A DNA stretch of 64,000 nucleotides from Erythrobacter sp. NAP1 (GTDB taxonomy: Bacteria; Pseudomonadota; Alphaproteobacteria; Sphingomonadales; Sphingomonadaceae), in NCBI RefSeq assembly GCF_000152865.1, contig NZ_CH672390.1, positions 496,001-560,000 of the forward strand, read 5' to 3'. Each line of letters begins with the position of its first letter. Within the stretch, counting starts at the first letter, position 1. Made by a program: the position numbers and the translations under genes. This document shows, piece after piece, positions 46,252 through 55,313 of the stretch. The notes under the pieces were generated by a model. It was not told where the DNA came from. It was given only the letters and a program-made list of their open reading frames with translations, and ran no database searches.

Positions 46252-47841
46252 TCAGGGGAAATTCTGCGAAACGGTCGCGACGTTTCCGGTCCCGATCTGC
46301 GAGGTCGAGGAGAAATCGCCCGTGCCGCCCTGATTGGTGGTCGCCATGTTGGACGTCCCGTTCTGGGTGATCACGCTGATATTGAACGTGCCGTCCTGGT
46401 TGAGGATCGACATGTTGCTCGTGCCCGACTGCGTCATGGTCGACGTGCCGTTGTCGCCATCTTGGTTGACGTCGGCGGTGTTAAGGTCGCCGCCCAGGTT
46501 CTGCGTGACCGTCGAGGTGTTCATGAAGCCGATCTGGTCGACAAACACGTCGCTGTTGTTGCTCGACGCGGTAACGGTTGATGTGTTCATCGCACCGGCC
46601 TGACGGATGGTGACGTCGATATTGGTCGGCACAGGATTTGCACCGACCGTGTCATCGCCAATCAGTGTCGTGCTTCGGTTGAAATCACCCAATTCCTGTA
46701 CCAGCGTGTGCCTCGTATCGCTCGAGAGCTGATCAGCCACTGCCGTGTTGTCGTTGCTCGACTGGGTGATCATGCTGGTGTTGAAGTCGTCGTTCGGGCC
46801 AGACGCGTCGGTTCCCTGCTGAACTTCTGCGGTGTTCCGGCTGCCCGATTGAACGATGGTGCTGAACTGATCGTCGGAAACATCACCCTGAACAACCGTG
46901 GCCTCGTTATTGTTGCCCGACTGGGTGATGGTGCTTTCGCTGTCTTCCGAACCCTGATCGGTGTCGGCGACGTTATCGTTCCCGCTCTGAGTGTGGGTGA
47001 TGATCGAATCGTCGTCGTCTTGAAAGGCTTCTGACTCGTTCTCGTTCCCGCTTTGGGTAATCAGGATGCGGCCGCGGTCGGTGTTGTCGTCCTGATCGAC
47101 AAAGCTTTCATTGCCCATGCCGGTCTGATCGACATCGACGTCGCCTTCCTCACCATCCTGAATGATTTCCGAACTGTTACCAGCCATCGTCTGCTGCACA
47201 TCGGCATCGTTCAGGCGTTGCGACTGGAAGATGTCGGAGAAGTTGTCATCGCCGGTCTGCCGGACAGTCGCGGTCTGCGTGTTCTGTTCCTGCTCGATGA
47301 AGGACTGAACATTTACGCCCGCAGTCTGCGTTACCTCAGCAGTCTGGTTCTGGTCGCGCTGGATGACGAGGCTGACCGCATCGGTCGTGCCGATATCTTG
47401 GATGACGTCAATGTCGCCGTTCGTGCCGCTCTGGTTGATGAAATTGCCGGTCCCCGAACCAAAGCCCTGACCAAGGCCGCGCTGTGTCACGTCAGCCTGG
47501 TTGCTGGTTCCACCGCCTGCATTGGTCTGGAATACTTCGGAATTCATGCCGTCGCTGTCGCCGGTCTGGGTGACATTGAGAATGTTGTCGCCGGTCTGCG
47601 TCCCTTCGGAATAACCGTTCGAGCCTTCCTGCAGAATGGTCGCTTCATTCGCGATGCCATCGACGCCGGTAGGCGTGCCGTCCTGCGTCAGAACCGATTC
47701 GTTGGTGTCGCCGGTCTGGGTCACATCGGCATCGCTGCCGGTGCCTGACTGGGTGACGGTGCTGATGTTGTCCTGTGCCAGCGCTATGCCTGGCATTGAA
47801 AGTGCGATCGCCGAGACTCCGGCAAATACCGTTCTTTTCAT
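46252..47841 (-). CDS. Large secreted curlin-repeat protein, putative functional amyloid
   Basis: This 529-residue protein has a Sec signal peptide (MKRTVFAGVSAIALSMPG, cleavage near LAQ). It then consists almost entirely of degenerate curlin repeats of the Q-x-G-x-x-N-x-A/S-x-x-x-Q type, for example ITQSGNENESEAFQ, ITQSGNNNEATVVQ and MTQSGTSNMSILNQ. It is very acidic, with almost no Lys. CsgA and CsgB have about five repeats each, so this chain is much longer. No csgC/E/F/G homologue lies nearby, so the secretion route is unknown. The gene is monocistronic, with GGGGAG before the ATG and its own terminator. Confidence 0.85.
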   Translation of the reverse strand: MKRTVFAGVSAIALSMPGIALAQDNISTVTQSGTGSDADVTQTGDTNESVLTQDGTPTGVDGIANEATILQEGSNGYSEGTQTGDNILNVTQTGDSDGMNSEVFQTNAGGGTSNQADVTQRGLGQGFGSGTGNFINQSGTNGDIDVIQDIGTTDAVSLVIQRDQNQTAEVTQTAGVNVQSFIEQEQNTQTATVRQTGDDNFSDIFQSQRLNDADVQQTMAGNSSEIIQDGEEGDVDVDQTGMGNESFVDQDDNTDRGRILITQSGNENESEAFQDDDDSIITHTQSGNDNVADTDQGSEDSESTITQSGNNNEATVVQGDVSDDQFSTIVQSGSRNTAEVQQGTDASGPNDDFNTSMITQSSNDNTAVADQLSSDTRHTLVQELGDFNRSTTLIGDDTVGANPVPTNIDVTIRQAGAMNTSTVTASSNNSDVFVDQIGFMNTSTVTQNLGGDLNTADVNQDGDNGTSTMTQSGTSNMSILNQDGTFNISVITQNGTSNMATTNQGGTGDFSSTSQIGTGNVATVSQNFP

Positions 47842-48016
47842 GTCGACTCCCCGTTTTTTATCTTTTGCCGCTTTGGTTCCAGTCTCGTTCTACGAGCGAA
47901 CCGTGCGACATGAGGCGCACAGTTTATAAACCTTTAATGCGCTGAAGCAAAGGGGGGGGTGGGCTGCACGGCCAGTTGAAGGAATGCCGACGCCACGGGA
48001 TCAGGGCGCGCGACCA

Positions 48017-48430
48017 CTACCGATCCACACCCTTCACTTTCCCCCATTGGCGCGCGGCGGTGTAGCCGAGGTAGCCGGTACCGAAGAGCGCGTAGAGCGG
48101 TTCGGGTAGTCCCGCGAGGTAAGCGTTCATCCCGCCCGCAATATCACGCGCCGCACCCGGATTGAAGGCGCTCAGCAGCCCCATCGGAAGGGCGGTCAGG
48201 ATCAGGACGTACATCACATAGAGAAAGCTTGGGCGCGCGCGGCTGGTCCAAGGGTCTTTCGATTGCGCCTCTGCGACGATCGCTGCGAGGCGCGCCTCGA
48301 TCATGGCGAGATCCTGCGTGCCTTCGAGCCGGATCAATTCAAGCTGGGCTTTCGCCCGGGCTTCCTTGTCGGGAATGATCTTGTCGAGCAGGGAAGTGAT
48401 CGGACCGATGAGGGTTTCGAGAATGGCCAT
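48017..48430 (-). CDS. 3TM holin-type protein (gene-transfer-agent holin family)
   Basis: This 137-residue protein has an amphipathic/helical N-terminus (ITSLLDKIIPDKEARAKAQL), a DPWTSRARPSFLYVMYVLI membrane entry and two to three hydrophobic segments. It matches the '3TM holin, gene transfer agent' family. Such holins form inner-membrane lesions that release GTA particles or phage. No capsid, terminase or lysozyme gene is beside it. An AGGAG site precedes the ATG. Confidence 0.8.
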   Translation of the reverse strand: MAILETLIGPITSLLDKIIPDKEARAKAQLELIRLEGTQDLAMIEARLAAIVAEAQSKDPWTSRARPSFLYVMYVLILTALPMGLLSAFNPGAARDIAGGMNAYLAGLPEPLYALFGTGYLGYTAARQWGKVKGVDR

Positions 48431-48521
48431 TGCAGCGCTCCTGTTGGGAATCGAGCGAGCGTACTAACCAAATGGGTTCATGTAGGAGAGTTAAAAATTT
48501 TAATTGGTTCGATAATCGAGT

Positions 48522-49403
48522 CTATTCGCCCGCTTCGGCAAGCAGCCTTTCCGCCAGGGCGAGGTGCGGACGGTCGATCATCGCACCGTCGAGTTGCAGC
48601 GCGCCCGCTCCGGGATTGTCAGCGAAGGCCTGTACCACGGCACGGGCGTGCGCGATCTCATCCGCGCTCGGCGTGAAGGCCGCGTTGATCGGCGCGACCT
48701 GTGCCGGATGGATGGCGAGCATTCCGCGAAAGCCTTGCGCACGAACCCGGCGGGCGCGGGTTTCCAGCTTTTCGAGATCGCGAAACTCCGGCTGTACGGT
48801 CTCGATCGGAGCGACGCCTGCCTTGACCGCGCCGAGTAGGCAAAGGCTACGCGCCATCTCGTAAACGTGAGCGTATTCGCCGTCAGGCCCGCGTTGCTCG
48901 CTGGCGCCGAGTTCGCTCGACAGGTCCTCAGCGCCCCAGCTCATTGCAGCGAGGCGCGGGGTGTTGTCATAGGTCCCGGTGGTGAACATCGCAGCGGCTG
49001 TCTCGGTAACGAGCGCTGCGACCCTGATGGAGCCGGGGGCAAGCCCTGCCGAAACCTCGCGCGGTGTGATGAGCGCGTCGAGCGCCTCGACATGATGACC
49101 GCCTTCGGCCTTGGGCAGAAACAATCCTCCGGGGCCTGCTGCCACTACCGCATCGAGATCATCCTCGGTCCATCCGCCCGAGAGCGGATTGACCCGAACC
49201 CAAACGCGCGATGTGTCGGGCGCATTTGCAATCGCGTCTGCAACCATCTTGCGCGCCTCGGCCTTGCGGTCCGGGACTACCGAATCCTCAAGGTCAATGA
49301 GCGCAATGTCGGCGTCGCTCGCGATGGCTTTTGCCATCTTCTTCTCGCTGTCGCCGGGAGCAAACAGCCAGCTGCGCACCTTGGGCAGGGGTGGGGTCGT
49401 CAT
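48522..49403 (-). CDS. HpcH/HpaI-family CoA-ester lyase (CitE-like)
   Basis: This 293-residue TIM-barrel lyase has RSWLFAPGDSEKKMAKAIAS, IALIDLEDSVVPDRKAEAR (metal/Asp site), VWVRVNPLSGG and FRGMLAIHPAQVAPIN. These match the CitE/malyl-CoA lyase group, which cleaves or forms CoA esters such as malyl-CoA or citramalyl-CoA. The exact substrate is not predictable. The gene ends before a 91-bp gap and may share a transcript with the TonB receptor 39 bases upstream. Confidence 0.85.
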   Translation of the reverse strand: MTTPPLPKVRSWLFAPGDSEKKMAKAIASDADIALIDLEDSVVPDRKAEARKMVADAIANAPDTSRVWVRVNPLSGGWTEDDLDAVVAAGPGGLFLPKAEGGHHVEALDALITPREVSAGLAPGSIRVAALVTETAAAMFTTGTYDNTPRLAAMSWGAEDLSSELGASEQRGPDGEYAHVYEMARSLCLLGAVKAGVAPIETVQPEFRDLEKLETRARRVRAQGFRGMLAIHPAQVAPINAAFTPSADEIAHARAVVQAFADNPGAGALQLDGAMIDRPHLALAERLLAEAGE

Positions 49404-49442
49404 CTGTAGCGTCCTCTCTATGTGGAGGTGCGCGTAGGACGG

Positions 49443-51572
49443 TTAGAACGAACCTTCAATCTCGAGTGTGAAAATCGTCCCGAACTCGCGGTCTCGGTCT
49501 TCGATGAAGTCGATGACGCCCGCCCGGCGATCAACGAAGACGGTCCGGTCGAAGCGATTGTCGCGGTCAGCGATGTTGGCGACGTTGGCGCGAATGGTGA
49601 GGCCGGCGACGTCCTTGTTCTCGATAAAGGCGCTCACGAAACCGGGAAAGCTTTCGGTTCGCAGCGCGATTTCGTCGAGGCGCACGTTGCGTGCGTTGTC
49701 CTCGTAGCTGGCCGACGTGCCTATCGCCCAGGATGTGCCCTGGAAATCGTGGCGCAGGTCCATGCCGACATCGAGAATGTCGTTGCCCGACAGTCGCCGC
49801 GTCGTGCCAAGCAGCGGGTCGACGATCGAACTGTCGCGCACCGAAGCGCGGAAGTCGAGCCGAGTGCCGCGCCAGCCGAACCCTTCGGAAAGAAGCGTGA
49901 GGTCGCCTGCAATGCCGTAGGACTCAGCAGAAGGCAGGTTGCCCGGTGCCTGACCGCCGCCTTCGATCGGGATCTGGTCGACGATGTCCGAGATGTCCTC
50001 GTAAAATGGCCGCAGGTTCAGAGTGCCGATCGCGCCGAGATTGATCGCTGCCTCAATCTCGAAGACCCAGCTTTGCTGTGGCACGAGGTCGGCATTGGTC
50101 ACATCGGCGCGTTCCTGATTGAGGTCGACCGAGGCGATGAAATCGAAGAAGTTGAGCTGGCCTACAACCCGTTCAACGCGGCCTGCGATGTTGATGTTGG
50201 GGCTGGCCTTCCAGTCGAGCGCAACAAAGCCCTTGGGCCGATAAAACGTGCGCGTCTGGCCAAGCGGGCCGCTCTGGCTGATCTTGGAATATTCGGCGCC
50301 CAGTGAAGACTGGAATTGCAGCGTCGAGGCGAGCGTCCGGCTGTAAATGAGGCTCGCTTCTGCACGGTCCTCTTCCACGCGCGCGGTGGCGCCCGGCAGC
50401 GCGACGGGCTGGAAATCGCCGCCCGCATCGATCACTTCGAGCGCGGAGGTGATGTCGAGGAAGTTCTTCACTCCTTCGGCCGCAACAAGCAGGTCTCCGC
50501 CTAATGCACCAAAGCTGTATTCGGAGCGCAGGATCGTCTCGCCTTCATCGGCATCGCGGGTGAAGCGGCTTCCGACGACCGGCGAGCCATCCTCGAAACT
50601 GGTGATCGCCTGGCTGACCGTGGGGCTGTCCTCGTAGCGGTGGTAGGCGATAAGCTTGAGCCGCCCGCCGCCAAGGTCGAACTGGTAGTCCGCGCCGATT
50701 TCAAAGTTGTATTCGTCTTCCTGTGACCGGAAGTCGCGAGCGCTGTCGGGCAGGCCGACGATTCCATCCTGAAGCGAGATTTCGCTCTCACGGAAGATGA
50801 AGCCGTTCACTTCGCCGGTCAGGTTCAGGACATTCTCATTGTCCGCCACGCGTGTGTAGGAGCCGGAAAGCCCGATCCGGTCCGAATTGAAGTTCGAGGC
50901 CTCATCCCGCAGCGCGATAAGCGTGCGCGCGCCGTCGAACACGCGCTCGATCCCCTCGTCACCTCGCCTGCCAGAGTTGTTTTCCAACTCAAGCGTCCAC
51001 TCGTCCTTCTGACCACCGCCAGCAATCGCGACGCGGCCTTCATAAAGGCGCGCGGGCGTGCCGAACGAGCGGAACTGGGGTGCGTAGCGGAACTGGCCTG
51101 AAATGCCGCCGCCGCTCGCGGTGATGACGTTGAGCACCTGACCGGTGAGGCCGCCAATATCGAGGCTCGCGCCGTCGACCAGCACCAGTTGGACAACCTC
51201 TTCGGTCGGGATGCGTTGTAGGGCGGCGACGGGGCCGTTCGACTTGCCCGAAATGCGCCTGCCATTGATGATGACGTTGGTGTCCGCTTGACCGAGGCCG
51301 CGATCCCCGCCGCCTTCGCGGATGGAGAAGCCCGGGATCTGGCGCGCCATGTCGAGAGCGCTTCGCGGGGCAAAGCGGGCAAAATCTTCCGGCACGAAAG
51401 TGCGGCGAGTGTTTGCCTCGGTGGATGCCGCGCCGGTCTCGTCCAGTGCCTCGCCTTCGCTTGTCTCAGCCGAAAGCGGTGCCGGGCACAGGGCAAGGGC
51501 TGCGCAAGTCGCGAGGAGGAGTTTGGAATGGGTCAGGGGATTCATCGAGGCACAGAAACGCTGAGGGAGCAT
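49443..51572 (-). CDS. TonB-dependent outer-membrane receptor
   Basis: This 709-residue outer-membrane barrel has a plug domain with FSIREGGGDRGLGQADTNVI and VINGRRISGKS, and a C-terminal strand ending FTLEIEGSF. The ATG at 51572 has AAGGAAC upstream; a second ATG at 51545 (MNPLTHSKLLLATCAALAL) gives a tighter signal peptide and is a reasonable alternative. No canonical TonB box is obvious. Its plug differs from the 14697 receptor. The ligand is unknown, and the CitE-like lyase downstream offers only a weak hint. Confidence 0.85.
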   Translation of the reverse strand: MLPQRFCASMNPLTHSKLLLATCAALALCPAPLSAETSEGEALDETGAASTEANTRRTFVPEDFARFAPRSALDMARQIPGFSIREGGGDRGLGQADTNVIINGRRISGKSNGPVAALQRIPTEEVVQLVLVDGASLDIGGLTGQVLNVITASGGGISGQFRYAPQFRSFGTPARLYEGRVAIAGGGQKDEWTLELENNSGRRGDEGIERVFDGARTLIALRDEASNFNSDRIGLSGSYTRVADNENVLNLTGEVNGFIFRESEISLQDGIVGLPDSARDFRSQEDEYNFEIGADYQFDLGGGRLKLIAYHRYEDSPTVSQAITSFEDGSPVVGSRFTRDADEGETILRSEYSFGALGGDLLVAAEGVKNFLDITSALEVIDAGGDFQPVALPGATARVEEDRAEASLIYSRTLASTLQFQSSLGAEYSKISQSGPLGQTRTFYRPKGFVALDWKASPNINIAGRVERVVGQLNFFDFIASVDLNQERADVTNADLVPQQSWVFEIEAAINLGAIGTLNLRPFYEDISDIVDQIPIEGGGQAPGNLPSAESYGIAGDLTLLSEGFGWRGTRLDFRASVRDSSIVDPLLGTTRRLSGNDILDVGMDLRHDFQGTSWAIGTSASYEDNARNVRLDEIALRTESFPGFVSAFIENKDVAGLTIRANVANIADRDNRFDRTVFVDRRAGVIDFIEDRDREFGTIFTLEIEGSF

Positions 51573-51770
51573 GAAAGTTCCTTGCGCATCGCTAAAATGA
51601 ATGAACAGGCTCAAGGGACGAACGGTCATCTGCGTTCGACAAAAAACGTTCGAAATTTGGGCCGATTGCGGACCATCGATTCCACGGCTCTGCTGGCCGC
51701 AGGCGCGTCAATCCGCGTGCGCCATTACCGGCTGCGTCATCTGGTCTGGCTGTTGAGTGAAATTCTCCAC

Positions 51771-51847
51771 TGGTCGGGAAGACAGGATTCGAACCTGCGA
51801 CCCCCACACCCCCAGTGTGATGCGCTACCAGGCTGCGCTACTTCCCG
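51771..51847 (-). tRNA. tRNA-Pro(GGG), CCA encoded
   Basis: The 77-nt minus-strand cloverleaf has acceptor CGGGAAG/CTTCCCG, D-arm GCGC-AGCCTGGTA-GCGC, anticodon stem TCACA/TGTGG around CTGGGGG (anticodon GGG), T-loop TTCGAAT, discriminator A and CCA. It is the second proline tRNA of the window. Confidence 0.97.
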
Positions 51848-52108
51848 TATCCAGTGGAGGAGGCGGCCTATAAGGGTGGCGTTTGGCGCTGGCAAGACGA
51901 AAGCTGATCCATCCCACCGGCTATCGAGGCGATACACACAGCTGTGGCCTGTTTGCCACCATGCGCGCTAGCCGAATTGCCCGTTGCTTGTATTGCTGCT
52001 AACCGCGCCCACTTACCTGAATAAGGGTAGAGCGGACGTGCCAATTGCCACGCAGCGGGCGCCCGCTTTCGGGATTATTAAACAGCAAAACGAACGGGCT
52101 TTTGACAC

Positions 52109-52429
52109 ATGCTTGACCTTCTTGCCGCTGCCGGAGCTGCTGATGCGCCTCCGGGCTGGATCAACTGGTTGCCGATCATCGGCATGGTCGTGATCTTCTG
52201 GTTTCTGATCATCCGTCCGCAGATGAAACGCCAGAAAGAGCACCAGGCAAAGGTCGCTGGCCTCAAGAAAGGCGATCAGGTTGTCACGCAGGGCGGCCTG
52301 GTAGGCAAGGTCATGAAGGTCGACGACACCTATGCCGAGATTGAGCTCGCCAAGGATGTTCGAGTGAAAGCGGTCAAGCACACCATTGCTGACCTGATTG
52401 AGCCGGGTGGCAAGCCCGCCAACGACTAA
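52109..52429 (+). CDS. yajC: Preprotein translocase subunit YajC
   Basis: This 106-residue protein has one N-terminal membrane helix (WLPIIGMVVIFWFLIIRP), then QMKRQKEHQAKVAGLKKGDQ and VVTQGGLVGKV, all typical of YajC. It associates with SecDF at the Sec translocon. It is the first gene of a yajC-secD-secF unit. The ribosome site before the ATG is poor. Confidence 0.96.
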   Translation: MLDLLAAAGAADAPPGWINWLPIIGMVVIFWFLIIRPQMKRQKEHQAKVAGLKKGDQVVTQGGLVGKVMKVDDTYAEIELAKDVRVKAVKHTIADLIEPGGKPAND

Positions 52430-52517
52430 GACCAGCATGCCGGGCCTTGGCGCAGCACCATGCGAAGTCAGCCCGGACATCGACGGTAAATATCATAAGG
52501 TTCAAGACTGAACGGCA

Positions 52518-54188
52518 ATGCTTGATACACCACTCTGGAAGAAGATTTCGCTCTGGGTATTCACCCTTGCGCTCGCAGCGGCCGCGATCCCTTCGCTCAT
52601 ATCCAGCTTCACCTCCTCGGACGAACCCGCGCCGGCTCCCGCCGACGATGTAACCGCAGAGGCTCCGGCTTTCCCCGAAGTGGACGGGGAAGACGAGGAG
52701 GAAAGCTCGCTTCCGCAGATCAATCTGGGGCTCGACCTTGCGGGTGGCTCGCACCTCCTGCTTGAGGCAAACCCGGCTGATGTCGCGAGCCAACGGCTCG
52801 AGAACATGGAAGAAGCGGTCGAATCCGCGCTTCGCCAGGCGGTGCCAGCAATCGAGTTCGGAGACACTTCGCGCTCGGACGGACAGCTTTCCTTCATCCT
52901 CGACAGCGTGGCCGACATCGACCGTGCACGCGCGGTGCTTGAACCGATCATGATGGGCGACGGCCTGCGCCGTGAATGGGATCTATCGGTTGTCGACGGA
53001 CAGCGTATCGTGCTGAGCCCGACCGATGCCGGACAGGCAACCGCATTGAACAGCGCCATGGAAGGCGCGGTCGAAGTCGTGCGCCGCCGTATCGACCTTC
53101 TCGGCACGCGCGAGCCGACGATCATCCGCCAGGGTGAAAATCGCATCGTGGTGCAGGTGCCGGGCCTTCAGGACCCGGTTGCTCTCAAGCGTCTCCTTGG
53201 TGAGACCGCAGAGCTTGAATTCAAGCTGGTTGATCAGCAGGCCCTGCCGACCAACACCGCTGCCGGTGTCGCCAATCCGGGAAGCCAGATCTACCCATAC
53301 GCGCCTGAAACCGATTTCGCCGGCCAGTTCGAAGCGGTCAAACGCCTCGGCGGCATTCGCGGCGACAGCCTTATCAATGCGCGCGCGGGCGTCGATCCGC
53401 AGACCAACGAGAACGTCGTCAACATCCAGTTCGACCAGCAGGGCGGCCAGAAGTTCGCTCAGCTTTCGACCGAGAATGTGGGTGAGCGCTTTGCGATCAT
53501 CCTCGACGGCGAAGTGATCTCGGCGCCGTTCTTCAACGAGCCGATCCTTGGCGGTAGCGCACAGATTTCCGGCGCTTTCACGCCTGACACGGCGAACGAG
53601 CTTGCGATCTCGCTGCAATCGGGGGCGCTGCCGGTGCCGCTGACCGTGGTGGAAGAACGCACCGTCGGACCTGACCTTGGCGCAGAATCGATCCGCAGCG
53701 GGCTTATCGCGATGCTGATTGGTTCGATTGCCGTCATCGCGCTGATGGTGGCGACCTATGGCCGGTTCGGCGTGTATGCGACGGCGGCGCTGGTGTTCAA
53801 CGTGCTGATCCTGCTGGGCCTGATGGCTATCGGAAACTTCACGCTGACCTTGCCGGGTATTGCTGGCTTCGTGCTGACTGTCGGTGCGGCGGTGGACGCC
53901 AACGTGCTCATTAACGAGCGTATCCGCGAAGAGCGCAAGCGTGGCCGCAAGGTCATCACCGCGGTCGAGAACGGCTACAAGGAAGCGAGCCGTGCGATTT
54001 ACGATGCGAACGTCACCAACTTCATCGCAGGCGTGCTGCTGTTCTGGTTCGGATCGGGCCCGATCCGTGGCTTTGCGGTCGTGCTGGTGATCGGCCTTGC
54101 AACCTCGGTCTTCACCGCGCTGACCCTGACCAAGATGTGGGTGTCCGGCTATCTCGCCGCCAAGCGCCCCAAAGACATCACGATTTAA
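52518..54188 (+). CDS. secD: Protein translocase subunit SecD
   Basis: This 556-residue membrane protein uses proton motive force to help pull exported proteins through the Sec channel. It has TM1 near residues 8-28 and a long, Ala/Pro/Glu-rich insertion at ~30-60. The P1 head has INLGLDLAGGSHLLLEANP. The C-terminal five-helix RND-like region has the functional Asp in VGAAVDANVLINERIREE. It lies 88 bases after yajC and 12 bases before secF. Confidence 0.96.
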   Translation: MLDTPLWKKISLWVFTLALAAAAIPSLISSFTSSDEPAPAPADDVTAEAPAFPEVDGEDEEESSLPQINLGLDLAGGSHLLLEANPADVASQRLENMEEAVESALRQAVPAIEFGDTSRSDGQLSFILDSVADIDRARAVLEPIMMGDGLRREWDLSVVDGQRIVLSPTDAGQATALNSAMEGAVEVVRRRIDLLGTREPTIIRQGENRIVVQVPGLQDPVALKRLLGETAELEFKLVDQQALPTNTAAGVANPGSQIYPYAPETDFAGQFEAVKRLGGIRGDSLINARAGVDPQTNENVVNIQFDQQGGQKFAQLSTENVGERFAIILDGEVISAPFFNEPILGGSAQISGAFTPDTANELAISLQSGALPVPLTVVEERTVGPDLGAESIRSGLIAMLIGSIAVIALMVATYGRFGVYATAALVFNVLILLGLMAIGNFTLTLPGIAGFVLTVGAAVDANVLINERIREERKRGRKVITAVENGYKEASRAIYDANVTNFIAGVLLFWFGSGPIRGFAVVLVIGLATSVFTALTLTKMWVSGYLAAKRPKDITI

Positions 54189-54200
54189 GGAGGACGAGAC

Positions 54201-55181
54201 ATGAAACTGCTCAAGCTCGTGCCCCAGGACACCAACATCAAGTTCCTGAAACTGCGCGTTCCCTTCTTCATTCTCAGCATCGTGCTGATCGTGGGAAGCT
54301 GGGCCGCTGTGCTTGCGCTGGGCCTCAATTACGGCGTCGATTTCGCCGGAGGCCAGGAAATCCGCGCGACCTTCACCGAGACGGCAGAAGCGCCGGTGGT
54401 GGAACTGCGCGAAGTGATCGGTGATCTTGAAAACATCGAGGACCCGATCGTTCAGCGATTTGGCGAACCCAACGAGGTTTCGATCCGGGTCAAGCTGCCG
54501 CCCGAAGCGGAAGGCAACCCTGAATTCGCGAACGAGATGACCAACGCGATCGTGACCGAGATCCAGCAAAGCTATCCCGATATCCGCATCGATGGCGTGG
54601 ACAGCGTCTCGGGCAAGGTCTCGGGCGAATTCAGAAACGATGCAGCCCTCGCGCTGATCGCGGCGATGGTGATGGTGGCGCTCTACATCTGGATCCGCTT
54701 CGAATGGCAATTCGGCGTGGGCGCGCTGTTCGCGCTGTTCCACGATGTGTCGGTGACGCTGGGTCTGTTTGCGCTGACCCAGATGGAGTTCAGCCTTCAG
54801 ATCATCGCGGCGATCCTCGCGATCATCGGTTACTCGCTGAACGATACGATCGTCGTCTACGACCGCATCCGTGAGAACCTGAAGAAGTACCGCAAGATGC
54901 CGCTTCCAGAGCTGCTCGACCTGTCTGTGAATGAAACCCTGGCGCGCACGGTGATGACCTCGCTTACACTGCTCGTCGCGCTTTTGCCCCTGCTGTTCTT
55001 CGGCCCGGCGAGCCTTTTCGGCCTCGTCGCGGCAATTACGGCGGGCCTCTTCATCGGTACCTATTCGAGCGTCTATCTCGCAGCGCCGCTGTTGGTCTGG
55101 ATGGGCGTCACTTCGGACAGCTTCGTGCCGAAGGAGACCGAGGCGGACCTTCAGGAAAAGAAGGTGCTGGGGCAGGCGTAG
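54201..55181 (+). CDS. secF: Protein translocase subunit SecF
   Basis: This 326-residue partner of SecD has TM1 (~20-40), the periplasmic domain starting GVDFAGGQEI, and a six-helix membrane domain with GYSLNDTIVVYDRIREN carrying the conserved Asp/Arg pair. AGGAGG lies nine bases upstream. It is probably the last gene of the unit. The 132-bp region after it shows GC-rich hairpin potential but no clear T-tract terminator. Confidence 0.96.
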   Translation: MKLLKLVPQDTNIKFLKLRVPFFILSIVLIVGSWAAVLALGLNYGVDFAGGQEIRATFTETAEAPVVELREVIGDLENIEDPIVQRFGEPNEVSIRVKLPPEAEGNPEFANEMTNAIVTEIQQSYPDIRIDGVDSVSGKVSGEFRNDAALALIAAMVMVALYIWIRFEWQFGVGALFALFHDVSVTLGLFALTQMEFSLQIIAAILAIIGYSLNDTIVVYDRIRENLKKYRKMPLPELLDLSVNETLARTVMTSLTLLVALLPLLFFGPASLFGLVAAITAGLFIGTYSSVYLAAPLLVWMGVTSDSFVPKETEADLQEKKVLGQA

Positions 55182-55313
55182 TCGCTGGGTGTGCCCCCAT
55201 TCGGGAGCACTTCCTCGGCACTATTCCCTTCGCTTCGCTTTGAGGCGCCTGCGGGCGGACGCCCATGGTTTCTCGGCGCCCTTGCGGCCCTGTGGGCCGA
55301 TTGCAGATAGGCG

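Noticed and set aside
46252..47841. Repeated DNA in the curlin-type gene as a possible CRISPR or satellite
   Set aside because: The repeats are at protein level, in frame and degenerate in DNA, with no constant repeat or spacer structure.
52983..54743. 586-codon open frame antisense to secD/secF
   Set aside because: It is rich in His, Arg and Asp, as expected from antisense of GC-rich membrane-protein codons, and the sense genes are unmistakable.
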